DNA of 64,000 nucleotides from CAJQLB01 sp041392065. Lineage in GTDB: Bacteria > Bacteroidota > Bacteroidia > Flavobacteriales > Flavobacteriaceae. The notes beneath the pieces were generated by a model. That model did not search any database. It had not been told where the DNA came from and worked only from the letters and a program-made list of their open reading frames with translations. This document shows, in pieces, positions 16,578 to 25,982 of the stretch. The stretch covers positions 1 to 64,000 of the forward strand of contig JAWKMU010000004.1 in NCBI GenBank assembly GCA_041392065.1, in the 5' to 3' direction. Position 1 is the stretch's first letter, and each line of letters starts with the position of its first letter. Made by a program: the position numbers and the translations under genes.

Positions 16578-19028
16578 CTACAATTTCTTGGCATTTTTCA
16601 CTTTCTGCTTTGTTATAGCAATATCGATAACCTCACTCATGTCTGCAACATAATGAAAGGTTAAGCCTTTTAAGTATTCTTCTTTAATCTCTTTAATATC
16701 GCGTTCGTTTTCTTTACTTAAAATAATCTCTTTAATACGAGCACGTTTTGCAGCTAATATTTTTTCTTTAATTCCACCAACAGGAAGTACTTTACCTCGT
16801 AAAGTAATTTCTCCAGTCATCGCCAAGCTCTTTTTAACTTTTCGTTGAGTAAACAATGACACTAATGAGGTAAGCATGGTAATTCCTGCACTAGGTCCAT
16901 CTTTTGGAGTTGCTCCTTCTGGCACGTGAATATGCACATTGTATTTATCAAATACATCACTATCTATTCCAAAAGTATCTGCATTTGCTTTTATGTACTC
17001 CATAGCAATTGTTGCAGATTCTTTCATAACTGTTCCTAAGTTTCCTGTTATGGTTAGTGTACCTTTTCCTCTGGATAATATGGATTCTATAAATAAAATA
17101 TCTCCTCCAACACTTGTCCAAGCCAAACCAGTAACAACTCCAGCTACATCATTGTTCTCATATTTATCACGCTCTAATTTTGGGCCGCCAAGAACTTCTA
17201 TAATATCTTCGTTAGTTACATTAATATTATAATTTTCTTCCATAGCTATATTTTTGGCAGCATGACGAACCATTTTGGCAATTTGCTTTTCTAAACCTCT
17301 AACACCAGATTCTCTTGTATAGCCTTCCACAATTTTCTCCAATTGAGGTTTTGCTATTTTAAGATGATTGGTATTTAAGCCATGCTCCTTTAATTGTTTA
17401 GGTAATAAATGGCGTTTACCAATTTCAACCTTTTCTTCAATAGTGTAACCAGTAACGTTAATGATTTCCATTCTATCTCTTAAAGCTGGCTGAATGCTTG
17501 AAAGGTTATTAGATGTAGCTATGAACATCACTTTGGATAGATCAAATCCCATTTCGAGGAAGTTATCATAAAACTCTGAATTTTGCTCAGGGTCTAGTAC
17601 TTCTAACATGGCTGAAGATGGATCTCCCTGATGTGAATTTGATAATTTATCTATCTCATCTAAAACAAAAACAGGATTTGAAGTTCCAGCTTTTTTAAGG
17701 CTTTGTAAAATACGTCCAGGCATTGCGCCAATGTATGTTTTTCTGTGCCCTCTTATTTCTGCTTCATCACGTAAACCACCCAGAGACATTCTTACATATT
17801 CTCTTCCTAAAGCTTCTGCAATGGATTTCCCTAATGAGGTCTTACCAACTCCTGGAGGGCCATATAAACAAAGAATTGGCGATTTCATGTCATTTCTTAA
17901 CTTTAAAACAGCCAAGTACTCAATAATTCTTCGTTTTACATCATCTAAACCATAATGATCTCTATCTAATATGCGTTTTGCTCGTTTTAAATCGAATTTA
18001 TCTTTGCTAAATTCATTCCAAGGTAAATCTAGAAAAAGGTCTAAGTAATTTCTTTGTATGGAATACTCTGCAACTTGAGGATTCATACGCTGCATTTTTG
18101 CCAATTCTTTTTCAAAGTGATCTTTTACTTTATCGTCCCATTTTTTTGATTTGGCACGAATCTTCATTTCTTCAACTTCTTCCTCATAGCTAACACCACC
18201 CAATTCTTCTTGAATGGTTTTCATTTGTTGATGTAGAAAATATTCGCGTTGTTGCTGGCTCATATCACTTTGAACCTTAGATTGTATATCGTTTTTAAGT
18301 TCCAGTTTCTGATATTCAACATTCATAAACTTTAGAGTTTCTAAAGCACGCTTTTTTAAATCGCTTATTTCAAGTAATTTTTGCTTATCCTTAACACTAA
18401 TATTCATGTTTGAGGACACAAAATTGACCAAAAACGAGTTGCTTTCTATATTGTTAATAGCAAATGAAGCTTCACTTGGAATGTTTGGGTTTTGCTTAAT
18501 AAGTTGAAGAGCCAACTCTTTAATAGAATCAATAATTGCTGAAAATTCTTGATTATTGTTTATTGGAGCACTTTCTGGAACCTCACGAACAGTGGCATTC
18601 ATATATGGCTCTTCGGTAATTACTTCTGCAACTTTAAAGCGTTTCTTCCCTTGAATGATAACAGTTGTATTGCCATCAGGCATTTTAAGTACTTTAAGTA
18701 TTCTTGCAACAGTTCCTGTTTCGTATATGTCTTTTGCTGTTGGATCTTCAATAGTTTCATCTTTTTGAGAAACTACACCAATAACCTTCGATCCTTTGTT
18801 AGCATCTTCAATAAGTTTTATGGATTTATCTCGTCCAGCTGTAATAGGTATCACAACACCTGGAAATAATACAGTATTTCTTAACGATAGTATTGGAAGT
18901 GTTTCTGGTAGCAATTCGTTATTAATTTCTTTTTCATCTTCAGTAGTCATTAACGGAATCAACTCAGAATTCTCATCAAATTCCTGAAATGACAAACTGT
19001 CAAGGCTTGTAAATTTTGGTTTTGCCAT
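16578..19028 (-). CDS. lon: ATP-dependent endopeptidase Lon
   Basis: 816 residues. The N-terminal substrate domain starts LPILSLRNTVLFPGVVIPI. A coiled region follows, then AAA+ with Walker A GPPGVGKTS, Walker B FVLDEIDK and a sensor region. The C-terminal protease has PKDGPSAGITM, with the nucleophile Ser, and GGIKEKILAAKRA, with the Lys of the dyad. Lon degrades damaged and short-lived regulatory proteins in the cytosol. It is transcribed divergently from the ECF sigma unit. Confidence 0.97.
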   Translation of the reverse strand: MAKPKFTSLDSLSFQEFDENSELIPLMTTEDEKEINNELLPETLPILSLRNTVLFPGVVIPITAGRDKSIKLIEDANKGSKVIGVVSQKDETIEDPTAKDIYETGTVARILKVLKMPDGNTTVIIQGKKRFKVAEVITEEPYMNATVREVPESAPINNNQEFSAIIDSIKELALQLIKQNPNIPSEASFAINNIESNSFLVNFVSSNMNISVKDKQKLLEISDLKKRALETLKFMNVEYQKLELKNDIQSKVQSDMSQQQREYFLHQQMKTIQEELGGVSYEEEVEEMKIRAKSKKWDDKVKDHFEKELAKMQRMNPQVAEYSIQRNYLDLFLDLPWNEFSKDKFDLKRAKRILDRDHYGLDDVKRRIIEYLAVLKLRNDMKSPILCLYGPPGVGKTSLGKSIAEALGREYVRMSLGGLRDEAEIRGHRKTYIGAMPGRILQSLKKAGTSNPVFVLDEIDKLSNSHQGDPSSAMLEVLDPEQNSEFYDNFLEMGFDLSKVMFIATSNNLSSIQPALRDRMEIINVTGYTIEEKVEIGKRHLLPKQLKEHGLNTNHLKIAKPQLEKIVEGYTRESGVRGLEKQIAKMVRHAAKNIAMEENYNINVTNEDIIEVLGGPKLERDKYENNDVAGVVTGLAWTSVGGDILFIESILSRGKGTLTITGNLGTVMKESATIAMEYIKANADTFGIDSDVFDKYNVHIHVPEGATPKDGPSAGITMLTSLVSLFTQRKVKKSLAMTGEITLRGKVLPVGGIKEKILAAKRARIKEIILSKENERDIKEIKEEYLKGLTFHYVADMSEVIDIAITKQKVKNAKKL

Positions 19029-19269
19029 AATATTTTTAAGTCATTCTGTCATTAAAACAGAACTTTTTTATTTTTATCTTTAAAACCCAATACTTGTTTT
19101 ATTGCTCTATTTCAGAGAGTTATAAGTATTTGGTCTTTTAACTTATAACTATAAGTTCAATTGTTATGCCAATGTAAAGAATGTATTTTAAAATAAAATC
19201 ATAAATAATTTTTTCCAAAAGTGTAACAATGCAACTAAATCTGTATCATTATAATAAACAATTTGTTTT

Positions 19270-19833
19270 CTGACACCAACCAACTTAAATATAGAACAAC
19301 TTGTACAGCAGTGTAAATCTGGCAATCAATATGCGCAATTGGAAGTTTACAACAGATATTACAAAGCCATGTACAATACAGCAATAAGGATTGTTAAAGA
19401 CAGTTTTGAGGCCGAAGATATTATGCAAGACTCTTTTTTAACAGCTTTTACTAAGTTGGACAGTTTAAAAGATGTTGTAACCTTTGGTTCTTGGTTGAAA
19501 CGGATTGTAATAAACAACAGTATTTATCACTTTAATAAAAACAATAAATACAACGAAGTTGCATTAGATGATGTACTCTTTAAAGTTGAAGATGATGAAG
19601 ATGGCATTGCAAGTGATTATGAGTTTACAAATTTGAGGGCACAGCAAATTATGGAAACCATGAAAACACTTAAAGACAATTACAGAGTGGCTTTAACATT
19701 GCACTTAATTGAAGGTTATGATCATGATGAAGTTAGCGAAATTATGAACATTAGTTATGCAAATTGCAGAACAACCATATCGAGAGCTAAAGAGAGTTTA
19801 AGACAAAAACTGCAAAAAAGAGCAGTGAACTAA
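19270..19833 (+). CDS. ECF-type sigma-70 family RNA polymerase sigma factor
   Basis: Region 2 (VYNRYYKAMYNTAIRIVKD, AEDIMQDSFLTAF) and region 4 (YRVALTLHLIEGYDHDEVSEIM, YANCRTTISRAKESLRQKL) are clear. The first ATG/GTG/TTG in frame is TTG at 19339, but that would cut the first helix of region 2. In-frame codons upstream read LTPTNLNIEQLVQQCKSGN, a normal sigma N-terminus, back to CTG at 19270; the stop TAA is at 19255. I therefore place the start at CTG 19270 (187 residues), or there is a base error nearby. The gene heads an operon with a probable anti-sigma factor and two envelope proteins. Confidence 0.85.
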   Translation: MTPTNLNIEQLVQQCKSGNQYAQLEVYNRYYKAMYNTAIRIVKDSFEAEDIMQDSFLTAFTKLDSLKDVVTFGSWLKRIVINNSIYHFNKNNKYNEVALDDVLFKVEDDEDGIASDYEFTNLRAQQIMETMKTLKDNYRVALTLHLIEGYDHDEVSEIMNISYANCRTTISRAKESLRQKLQKRAVN

Positions 19834-19844
19834 AACATTAAATT

Positions 19845-20408
19845 ATGAGTAAAAATAATTTAAATATCATTTTTGAAAATCTGAGAGCAGATTTTGATGT
19901 AGAAGAGCCTAACTCTGGACACGAAAACCGCTTTTTGATAAAGCTAAATAATCAAAACAGAGAGGTTATTACACTAACACAACCAAAGTCTAATTTCTGG
20001 AAACCATTTTTAAGTATTGCTGCCTCAATTGTGTTGCTTGTAACTGTATTTATTAGTTTCAATAAAACGAATGAGCCTCGTGATCTTGCAAGCATTTCTC
20101 CAGAAATGGCAGAAACTCAAAATTTCTTTACCAATGCTATTTCAGCAGAAATTGAAAAACTTAATAGTGAGCTAACTCCCGAATTTCAAGATTTGGTAGT
20201 AGACGCTTTATTTCAAATAGAACTTTTGGAAGCAAACTATAACAAACTAAAACAAGATTTAACTGTTAGTGGAAATGACAAACGTGTTATTAGCGCTATG
20301 ATTTCAAACTTTCAGGACAGAATAGACATTTTAAATAATGTATTAAATCAAATAGAAGAATTAAAATCAACAAAAATCGAAACTTATGAAAACAGCTCTA
20401 CTTTATAA
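19845..20408 (+). CDS. Probable anti-sigma factor (single-pass membrane protein)
   Basis: 187 residues. About 60 N-terminal residues would be cytoplasmic, then one membrane span (FLSIAASIVLLVTVFISF), then a helical periplasmic part rich in Glu/Leu (ISAEIEKLNSELTPEFQDLVVDAL). I recognise no named anti-sigma motif. Its position 11 bp after an ECF sigma gene and its topology support the call. It overlaps the next gene by 23 bp, implying translational coupling. Confidence 0.6.
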   Translation: MSKNNLNIIFENLRADFDVEEPNSGHENRFLIKLNNQNREVITLTQPKSNFWKPFLSIAASIVLLVTVFISFNKTNEPRDLASISPEMAETQNFFTNAISAEIEKLNSELTPEFQDLVVDALFQIELLEANYNKLKQDLTVSGNDKRVISAMISNFQDRIDILNNVLNQIEELKSTKIETYENSSTL

Positions 20409-21468
20409 AACCATTTGCACAATCTTATTGGTTCCTGCATTTGTTTTTGCAAACAACGGAAAATGGTCAGGGAAATACACTAAAGAGAAAAAACTCCATA
20501 AAGAATATAATGTAAGTTCAAGCGCAACTGTAAATATTGACAATAGTTATGGAGATATTGAAATTGTGACTTGGAACGAAAATCGTGTAGTTATTGATGT
20601 TACAATCACTACCAATGGTAACGATGAAGATAAAGTAATCAAAAAACTTGAAGGCATCGATGTACTTTTTGAAAACTCGCCAAATATGGTTTCAGCAAAA
20701 ACCAAATTCAATAACAATAAATCTTGGTGGAATTGGGGAAATAACAACGTAAACATGAAAATTAACTACGTTATAAAAATGCCAATGAGCAACAATGTAG
20801 ATTTAAGTAATGACTACGGAAGTATTAACCTTGACAAACTTAATGGTCGAGCTATTATTGATTGTGACTACGGAAAAATCACTACAAAAGAACTAATGGC
20901 AGATAATAATGTAATTTCATTTGACTATACTAAAAACTCATATTTTGAATACATAAAAAGCGGAAAAATTGATGCAGATTACAGCAGCTATACTGTTGCA
21001 AAAACTAACAATTTAAGCGTTAATGCAGATTACACCAAATCTGAAATTGAAATTGCCGAAGATGTTAATTACAGTTGTGACTATGGTTCGCTAACCATCA
21101 ACAATGCAAACAATGTAAAAGGAGATGGAGACTATTTGACACTTCGTTTAGGAAACATCTACAAAAACGTATCTGTAAATGCCGATTATGGCTCACTAAA
21201 AATTGATAACATGACAGCCAATGCTGGAAGCATTGATATCTCATCAGATTATTTAAAAATCACAATAGGTTACTCTGAAGGCTATAGCTTTGATTTTGAA
21301 TTCGATTTAAGCTATGCATCCTTAAGAGATGCTGATGATTTTGAGTTTTCAAAACGCATTGAAAAATCCAGCAGCAAATACTATTTAGGACACTATGGCA
21401 AATCAAATTCAGGAAACAGAATAAAAATTAATTCCGATTACGGAAGCATAACATTTAAAAAGAACTAA
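20386..21468 (+). CDS. Secreted beta-repeat protein (DUF4097-like)
   Basis: 360 residues with a signal peptide (ILLVPAFVFA). The body is a series of short strands: ATVNIDNSYGDIEIVTW, VDLSNDYGSINLDKL, INCDYG-like repeats, VSVNADYGSLKIDN and ending INSDYGSITFKKN. The recurring DYGS unit resembles the beta-helix or adhesin-like DUF4097 fold. Probably an envelope or surface protein controlled by the sigma factor in the same operon. Function is unknown. Confidence 0.7.
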   Translation: MKTALLYKTICTILLVPAFVFANNGKWSGKYTKEKKLHKEYNVSSSATVNIDNSYGDIEIVTWNENRVVIDVTITTNGNDEDKVIKKLEGIDVLFENSPNMVSAKTKFNNNKSWWNWGNNNVNMKINYVIKMPMSNNVDLSNDYGSINLDKLNGRAIIDCDYGKITTKELMADNNVISFDYTKNSYFEYIKSGKIDADYSSYTVAKTNNLSVNADYTKSEIEIAEDVNYSCDYGSLTINNANNVKGDGDYLTLRLGNIYKNVSVNADYGSLKIDNMTANAGSIDISSDYLKITIGYSEGYSFDFEFDLSYASLRDADDFEFSKRIEKSSSKYYLGHYGKSNSGNRIKINSDYGSITFKKN

Positions 21469-21495
21469 ATTAAATCAATCTAAAAACAAACAATT

Positions 21496-22221
21496 ATGAA
21501 CAAATCAATTTTATTAATAATAGCATTAATGTTTGCCACTGCATCTCATGCTCAATGGTGGGGAAATAAAAAAATTAAAGGCAATGGTAACATGACCACT
21601 GAAACTAGAAATACAGGAGATTATGATGGTATTAAATGTGGTGGTTCTATGGATTATATTCTAGTGGCAGGAGAAGAAGGTAAAATAAAAATAGAAGGAG
21701 AATCTAATTTATTAGAATACATTATTACTGAAATAAAAGGAGGTGACTTAATTATTAAAGTTGAAAAAGGAATCAACCTTAGTCCAAGCTGGAACAAAAC
21801 AATTAAAGTGACAATCCCTTTTAAGGACATAAGTAGTGTATCTTTAGCAGGTTCTGGAGATTTATGGAATGAAGATAAAATTTCTGCTTCAGATTTTAAT
21901 GTTTCCCTTGCTGGTTCTGGTGATATGACATTGAACATTGAAGCTTCTTCTGTCGAAGGTAGTTTAGCTGGTTCTGGTGATATTACTTTAAAAGGAAATA
22001 CTGATAATTTATCGCTAAGATTAGCTGGTTCTGGTGATATACACGCTTTTGGCTTACAATCCAATCATACAGAAGCTTCAATTGCTGGCTCTGGTGATAT
22101 AGAAGTTGTTAGTAACCAAAGTTTAAAAGCAAGAGTTTCTGGATCAGGTGGTATTGAGTACAGAGGAAACCCAAGTAAAGAAGATACTAAGGTTTCTGGT
22201 TCTGGAAAAATCAGTAATTAA
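21496..22221 (+). CDS. Head GIN domain (DUF2807) protein
   Basis: 241 residues with a signal peptide (to about residue 19, ASHAQ). The core contains DGIKCGGSMDYILVAG and IKVEKGINLSPSW, then about seven AGSGD or SGSG turns (LAGSGDLW, LAGSGDMT, LAGSGDIT, LAGSGDIH, IAGSGDIE, VSGSGGIE, VSGSGKIS) of a right-handed beta structure. The family is annotated as putative autotransporter-like adhesin, but its role is not known. It is the last gene of the ECF operon. Confidence 0.85.
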   Translation: MNKSILLIIALMFATASHAQWWGNKKIKGNGNMTTETRNTGDYDGIKCGGSMDYILVAGEEGKIKIEGESNLLEYIITEIKGGDLIIKVEKGINLSPSWNKTIKVTIPFKDISSVSLAGSGDLWNEDKISASDFNVSLAGSGDMTLNIEASSVEGSLAGSGDITLKGNTDNLSLRLAGSGDIHAFGLQSNHTEASIAGSGDIEVVSNQSLKARVSGSGGIEYRGNPSKEDTKVSGSGKISN

Positions 22222-22239
22222 TAGCACTCACAATATTTT

Positions 22240-22275
22240 AATAAACGCTTTCTTTAAAAGAAGGCGTTTTTATTT
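22240..22275. terminator. Shared terminator of the DUF2807 and transporter genes
   Basis: AAACGC-TTTCTTT and AAAGAA-GGCGTTTTT pair imperfectly around AA. The 3' arm contains the stop of the converging transporter gene, so the hairpin ends both units. Confidence 0.65.
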
Positions 22276-23583
22276 TACATACTCATTTCCTTTTATTGTG
22301 AATAATACAATTAGAGCAACCAAAAAGAAAATTGCCAAAAACAGTACTGACCACTGCATTGAATTTGTAATCGAAATTAATAATCCGAATACAAACATTC
22401 CTAAAACGATTGCAATTTTTTCGGTCACATCATAAAAACTAAAATAGGTGGCATGATCTTCAGTTTCTGGTAACAATTTAGAATATGTAGAACGTGATAA
22501 GGATTGTGTAGCGCCTAAAACCAAACCAAGTATAGCACCAAGTGCATAAAAATACATATCTATGTTAGATTGGCTTTTATCAAGAGTAAAAGCTATAAAA
22601 CAAACCAAACCCCAAATCATCAAGGTTATTTTCAAAGCTTTTAAGTTTCCATATTTATTAGATATTCTTGAAAAAATATAAGCACCTAAAATGGCTACAA
22701 TTTGAACTAACATGATGGTCATAATCAAGTTTGTAGTTGGCAAACCTAGTTCTTCACTTCCAAAAATTCCAGCCATTAAAACAATCGTTTGAACACCAAC
22801 ACTAAAAAAGAAAAAGGACACTAAAAAGCGTTTCAATTCTCTGTAATCATTTAACTCCTTTGCTACTTTTTTCAACTCAAAAAACCCTTTCCATATATAA
22901 TCTTTTTCTGGTTTATGGTTGTAAACATTATTTGGTAACCGTCTGTAAGTAATTTGTGCAAAGCCTAACCACCATAAACCTACTAATACAAAGGTTATTC
23001 TTGAGCCATAGGCTTCATCAAGAAATCCAAACACTTTAGTTTGAATTAATACCATACTTAAAATCATTAATAAAACCGAGCCTGAATATCCATAAATAAA
23101 TCCTTTAGCACTTACACTATCTTGCTGCTCTGGGTAGGCAATTTCAGGCAAATACGCATTATAAAACACAATGCTTCCCCAAAAACCAACACTTGCAGTA
23201 ACAGTAAAAAGAAGTGCAACCCAAAGTGTAGATTGATCTTTAAAAAAGAATAAACTCATAACAGATAATGAGCCTAACAGACAAAAGAATTTAAGGAATT
23301 TAAGTTTATTCCCTGTATAATCTGCGATTCCAGAAAGTATAGGCGAAATAAATGCTACTATTAAAAATGAAAAGGACAAAGTATAATCATATAACGTAGT
23401 TGGATTCCACTGCGTGCCTAAAAAAGTAATGTCGCCTTCAATATTAGCAAAGGATGCTGTCATGCTACTATAATAAATTGGAAAAACAGCTGTACTAATT
23501 ACTAACGAATAAACCGAGTTTGCCCAATCATAAAAAGCCCAAGCATTAAGTAGTTTTTTATTTCCTTTTTCTAAAATTGCCAT
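22270..23583 (-). CDS. MFS transporter, UMF1 (Atg22-like) family, copy 1
   Basis: 437 residues with about 12 hydrophobic segments. The family signature LLNAWAFYDWANSVYSLVISTAVFPIYY opens the protein, and QSLSRSTYSKLLPETEDHATYFSFYDVTEK appears near residue 360. The substrate is unknown; related proteins are exporters or permeases of the plasma membrane. It starts 10 bp after its paralogue at 23594 and the two share the same architecture, so this is a tandem duplication in one transcript. Confidence 0.88.
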   Translation of the reverse strand: MAILEKGNKKLLNAWAFYDWANSVYSLVISTAVFPIYYSSMTASFANIEGDITFLGTQWNPTTLYDYTLSFSFLIVAFISPILSGIADYTGNKLKFLKFFCLLGSLSVMSLFFFKDQSTLWVALLFTVTASVGFWGSIVFYNAYLPEIAYPEQQDSVSAKGFIYGYSGSVLLMILSMVLIQTKVFGFLDEAYGSRITFVLVGLWWLGFAQITYRRLPNNVYNHKPEKDYIWKGFFELKKVAKELNDYRELKRFLVSFFFFSVGVQTIVLMAGIFGSEELGLPTTNLIMTIMLVQIVAILGAYIFSRISNKYGNLKALKITLMIWGLVCFIAFTLDKSQSNIDMYFYALGAILGLVLGATQSLSRSTYSKLLPETEDHATYFSFYDVTEKIAIVLGMFVFGLLISITNSMQWSVLFLAIFFLVALIVLFTIKGNEYVK

Positions 23584-23593
23584 TTTAATTATT

Positions 23594-24919
23594 TTAGTTA
23601 TTGGTTATTTTATTTTTTGGGACTCTGAAAAGTAAAACAATTCCACACAAGAAAAATACAAATAAAAACAATATTGCATTTCGCATAGTTCCTGTTATTT
23701 GGTCAACTGTTCCATAGATACTCATTCCTATAATTATCCCAACCTTTTCGGTAACATCATAAAAACTAAAATAGGAAGTGGTATCTTTTGTTTCAGGCAA
23801 AAACTTTGAATATGTTGAGCGAGATAATGCTTGTACACCTCCCATTACAAAACCAACAATTGCAGCAGTAATATAAAATTCCAGTGGAGTTTTAACAAAA
23901 TAGGCATATACACATATAAGCATCCAAATAGTATTGATTCCTATAAGTGTTGAAATATTTCCGTATTTAGATGATGTCTTTGATGTTATGCTTGCTCCAA
24001 AAACAGCTACCAATTGTATGACCAAAATGCTAATGATTAGTCCTATCGTTTTTTCGTTTTTATCAGCCCAAGAAATTTCTTCTTCACCAAAATAAACAGC
24101 CATTAGCATAATGGTCTGAACTGCCATAATGTAAACAAAATAGGCATATAGAAAACGCTTAAGTCTTAGGTTTTCTTTAAGTTGAATCCATACAGAGTTT
24201 AATTCTTTAAACCCATTCCATAAAATGCTTTTAAAAGCTTGTTTTCTTTGTATGTTGCTTTTTGGCAAGTTATAAAAAGTGTATTGCGCAAATAATATCC
24301 ACCAAACACCAACGGTTATAAACGAAATTCTCATTGCAATCATAGCAGCTTCAGAATCTGTACCGTAAATACCAAACCAATGAGGTTTCATGACCATGGC
24401 TAAATTAAACAGCAGTAAAATGACACTACCAATATAACCAATAGAAAACCCTTTTGCGCTTATAGCATCTTGTTGTTCAGGAAATGCAATATCTGGCAAA
24501 TATGAGTTGTAAAAAACCAAACTTCCCCAATAACCTATCAATCCACAGAAATACAAAAACATACTGATATAAATATGTTCTAAACTAAACCAAAACAGAC
24601 CTATACAGCCCAAACTCCCAAGGTAACAGAAAAACTTTAAGAACAATTTTTTGTTCCCAATATAATCGGCAATACCTGATAAAAAAGGCGATAAAATGGT
24701 AATAACAAAAAAAGTAAAAGCCGTTACAAATGAGATTAACGCAGTATTTTTAACATCAAACCCTAAAAATTGAATTTGCTTTACTTTATCTAAAAATAAG
24801 GTTGAATAAAATATTGGAAAAATGGTTGAAGCAATTGTAAGCGTATAAACCGAGTTTGCCCAATCGTAAAACGCCCAAGCATTGAGCAATTTTTTGCTTC
24901 CCTTTTTTAGTTTTGCCAT
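23594..24919 (-). CDS. MFS transporter, UMF1 family, copy 2
   Basis: 441 residues from the ATG at 24919; an in-frame TTG six bases earlier is less likely. It has the same signatures as its neighbour (LLNAWAFYDWANSVYTLTIASTIFPIFY and LSRSTYSKFLPETKDTTSYFSFYDVTEK) and about 12 membrane segments. The two copies have diverged clearly, so the duplication is not recent. A terminator-like hairpin with a T tract ends only a few bases before this ATG. Substrate unknown. Confidence 0.88.
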   Translation of the reverse strand: MAKLKKGSKKLLNAWAFYDWANSVYTLTIASTIFPIFYSTLFLDKVKQIQFLGFDVKNTALISFVTAFTFFVITILSPFLSGIADYIGNKKLFLKFFCYLGSLGCIGLFWFSLEHIYISMFLYFCGLIGYWGSLVFYNSYLPDIAFPEQQDAISAKGFSIGYIGSVILLLFNLAMVMKPHWFGIYGTDSEAAMIAMRISFITVGVWWILFAQYTFYNLPKSNIQRKQAFKSILWNGFKELNSVWIQLKENLRLKRFLYAYFVYIMAVQTIMLMAVYFGEEEISWADKNEKTIGLIISILVIQLVAVFGASITSKTSSKYGNISTLIGINTIWMLICVYAYFVKTPLEFYITAAIVGFVMGGVQALSRSTYSKFLPETKDTTSYFSFYDVTEKVGIIIGMSIYGTVDQITGTMRNAILFLFVFFLCGIVLLFRVPKNKITNN

Positions 24920-24920
24920 A

Positions 24921-24951
24921 AACAAAAAGCTGCTCTATTATGAGCAGCTTC
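24921..24951 (-). terminator. Terminator-like hairpin in front of the second transporter
   Basis: On the minus strand AAGCTGCTC-ATAATA-GAGCAGCTT is followed by TTTG. It lies 38 bp beyond the M48 stop, fitting its terminator, but its T tract runs right up to the ATG at 24919. Confidence 0.75.
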
Positions 24952-24988
24952 TAAGGTAAACATTTATTTTTTACTCTTTATAAATAAA

Positions 24989-25813
24989 TTATTCTCTAAA
25001 TGAAGTAATCCCAAATTTTGCAGCTTCTTTTTTAGCTTCTGGAGCCCATTTGGTTAGGTTTGCAATCCGTGTTTCGTTTGATGGATGAGTACTTAAAAAC
25101 TCAGGCGGAGCTTGTCCTCCACTATTAGCTTGCATTCTTTTCCATAGTTCTGCTGCTTCATCAGGATTGTAACCAGCAATAGCCATTAAACGCAGTCCTA
25201 TTTCGTCAGATTGTGATTCATGGTTTCTACTAAATGGTAACATACCTCCTATTGTTGTAGCAGCACCATAAGCCTGCATCCACTGTTGTTGAACCTGAGG
25301 GTCTTTATTACCAGTACCAACAGCAACACCAACAGCGCCTAATTGTTGTATTAAACCAGCACTCATTCTTTGTTGTCCATGATTTGCAAGTGCGTGAGCC
25401 ACCTCATGTCCCATTATAGCAGCAACACCTGTTTCGTTAGCAGCAATTGGTAAAATTCCAGTATAGAAAACTATTTTTCCTCCAGGCATACACCAAGCGT
25501 TTACAGTCTTATCATCTACTAAGTTATATTCCCACTTGTAATCTTTTAAGTAACCTTGATAACCATTTGCATTTAGCCAACGTTCAGCAGCTACTGCAAT
25601 ACGCTGTCCAACTCGTTTTATCATCTCTGCATCTTGAGTGTTACTGACCACTTTATTCTCAGTTAAAAACTGATCATATTGAGCAAAAGCCATTGGCAAT
25701 AATTGTGAATTTGGAATTAATGCCATTGTTTTTTTTCCAGTAAAAGGGTTTACAGCACAAGAAAAAAACAAAAGTAAAGCTAAGCCTGCTATTATTGTTG
25801 ATTTAAATTTCAT
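24989..25813 (-). CDS. M48 family metallopeptidase, lipoprotein
   Basis: 274 residues from the ATG at 25813, which gives a proper lipoprotein signal (IIAGLALLLFFSC); an upstream in-frame start at 25861 would add 16 non-signal residues. The zinc motif is HEVAHAL (GHEVAHALANHGQQR), with the third ligand in ESQSDEIGLRLM. WCMPGGKIVFYTGIL is also typical of the family. Likely an outer- or inner-membrane-anchored periplasmic protease of BepA/YcaL type. Confidence 0.92.
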   Translation of the reverse strand: MKFKSTIIAGLALLLFFSCAVNPFTGKKTMALIPNSQLLPMAFAQYDQFLTENKVVSNTQDAEMIKRVGQRIAVAAERWLNANGYQGYLKDYKWEYNLVDDKTVNAWCMPGGKIVFYTGILPIAANETGVAAIMGHEVAHALANHGQQRMSAGLIQQLGAVGVAVGTGNKDPQVQQQWMQAYGAATTIGGMLPFSRNHESQSDEIGLRLMAIAGYNPDEAAELWKRMQANSGGQAPPEFLSTHPSNETRIANLTKWAPEAKKEAAKFGITSFRE

Positions 25814-25982
25814 TGTTAATGGTTTAAAGTGTTTGAAATAAAGGTACAAAAAACATACCATTTTTAAGACACTTTTTCTTTTAAAAAGTCACACAAAATA
25901 AATTTTTTATTAATAATAACAAGTAAGTTATAGTGCATTATAGCGACACATAATATATCTTAAAATTGATTAAATTTACACT

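Noticed and set aside
18549..18869. A 106-codon plus-strand frame within lon
   Set aside because: It lies opposite the conserved Lon N-terminal domain and encodes an unlikely Phe/Asn/Ser-rich peptide.
21654..22064. A 136-codon minus-strand open frame opposite the DUF2807 gene
   Set aside because: It is a by-product of the AGSGD repeats, whose reverse complement gives repeated SPEPA. The plus strand carries a signal peptide and family motifs.
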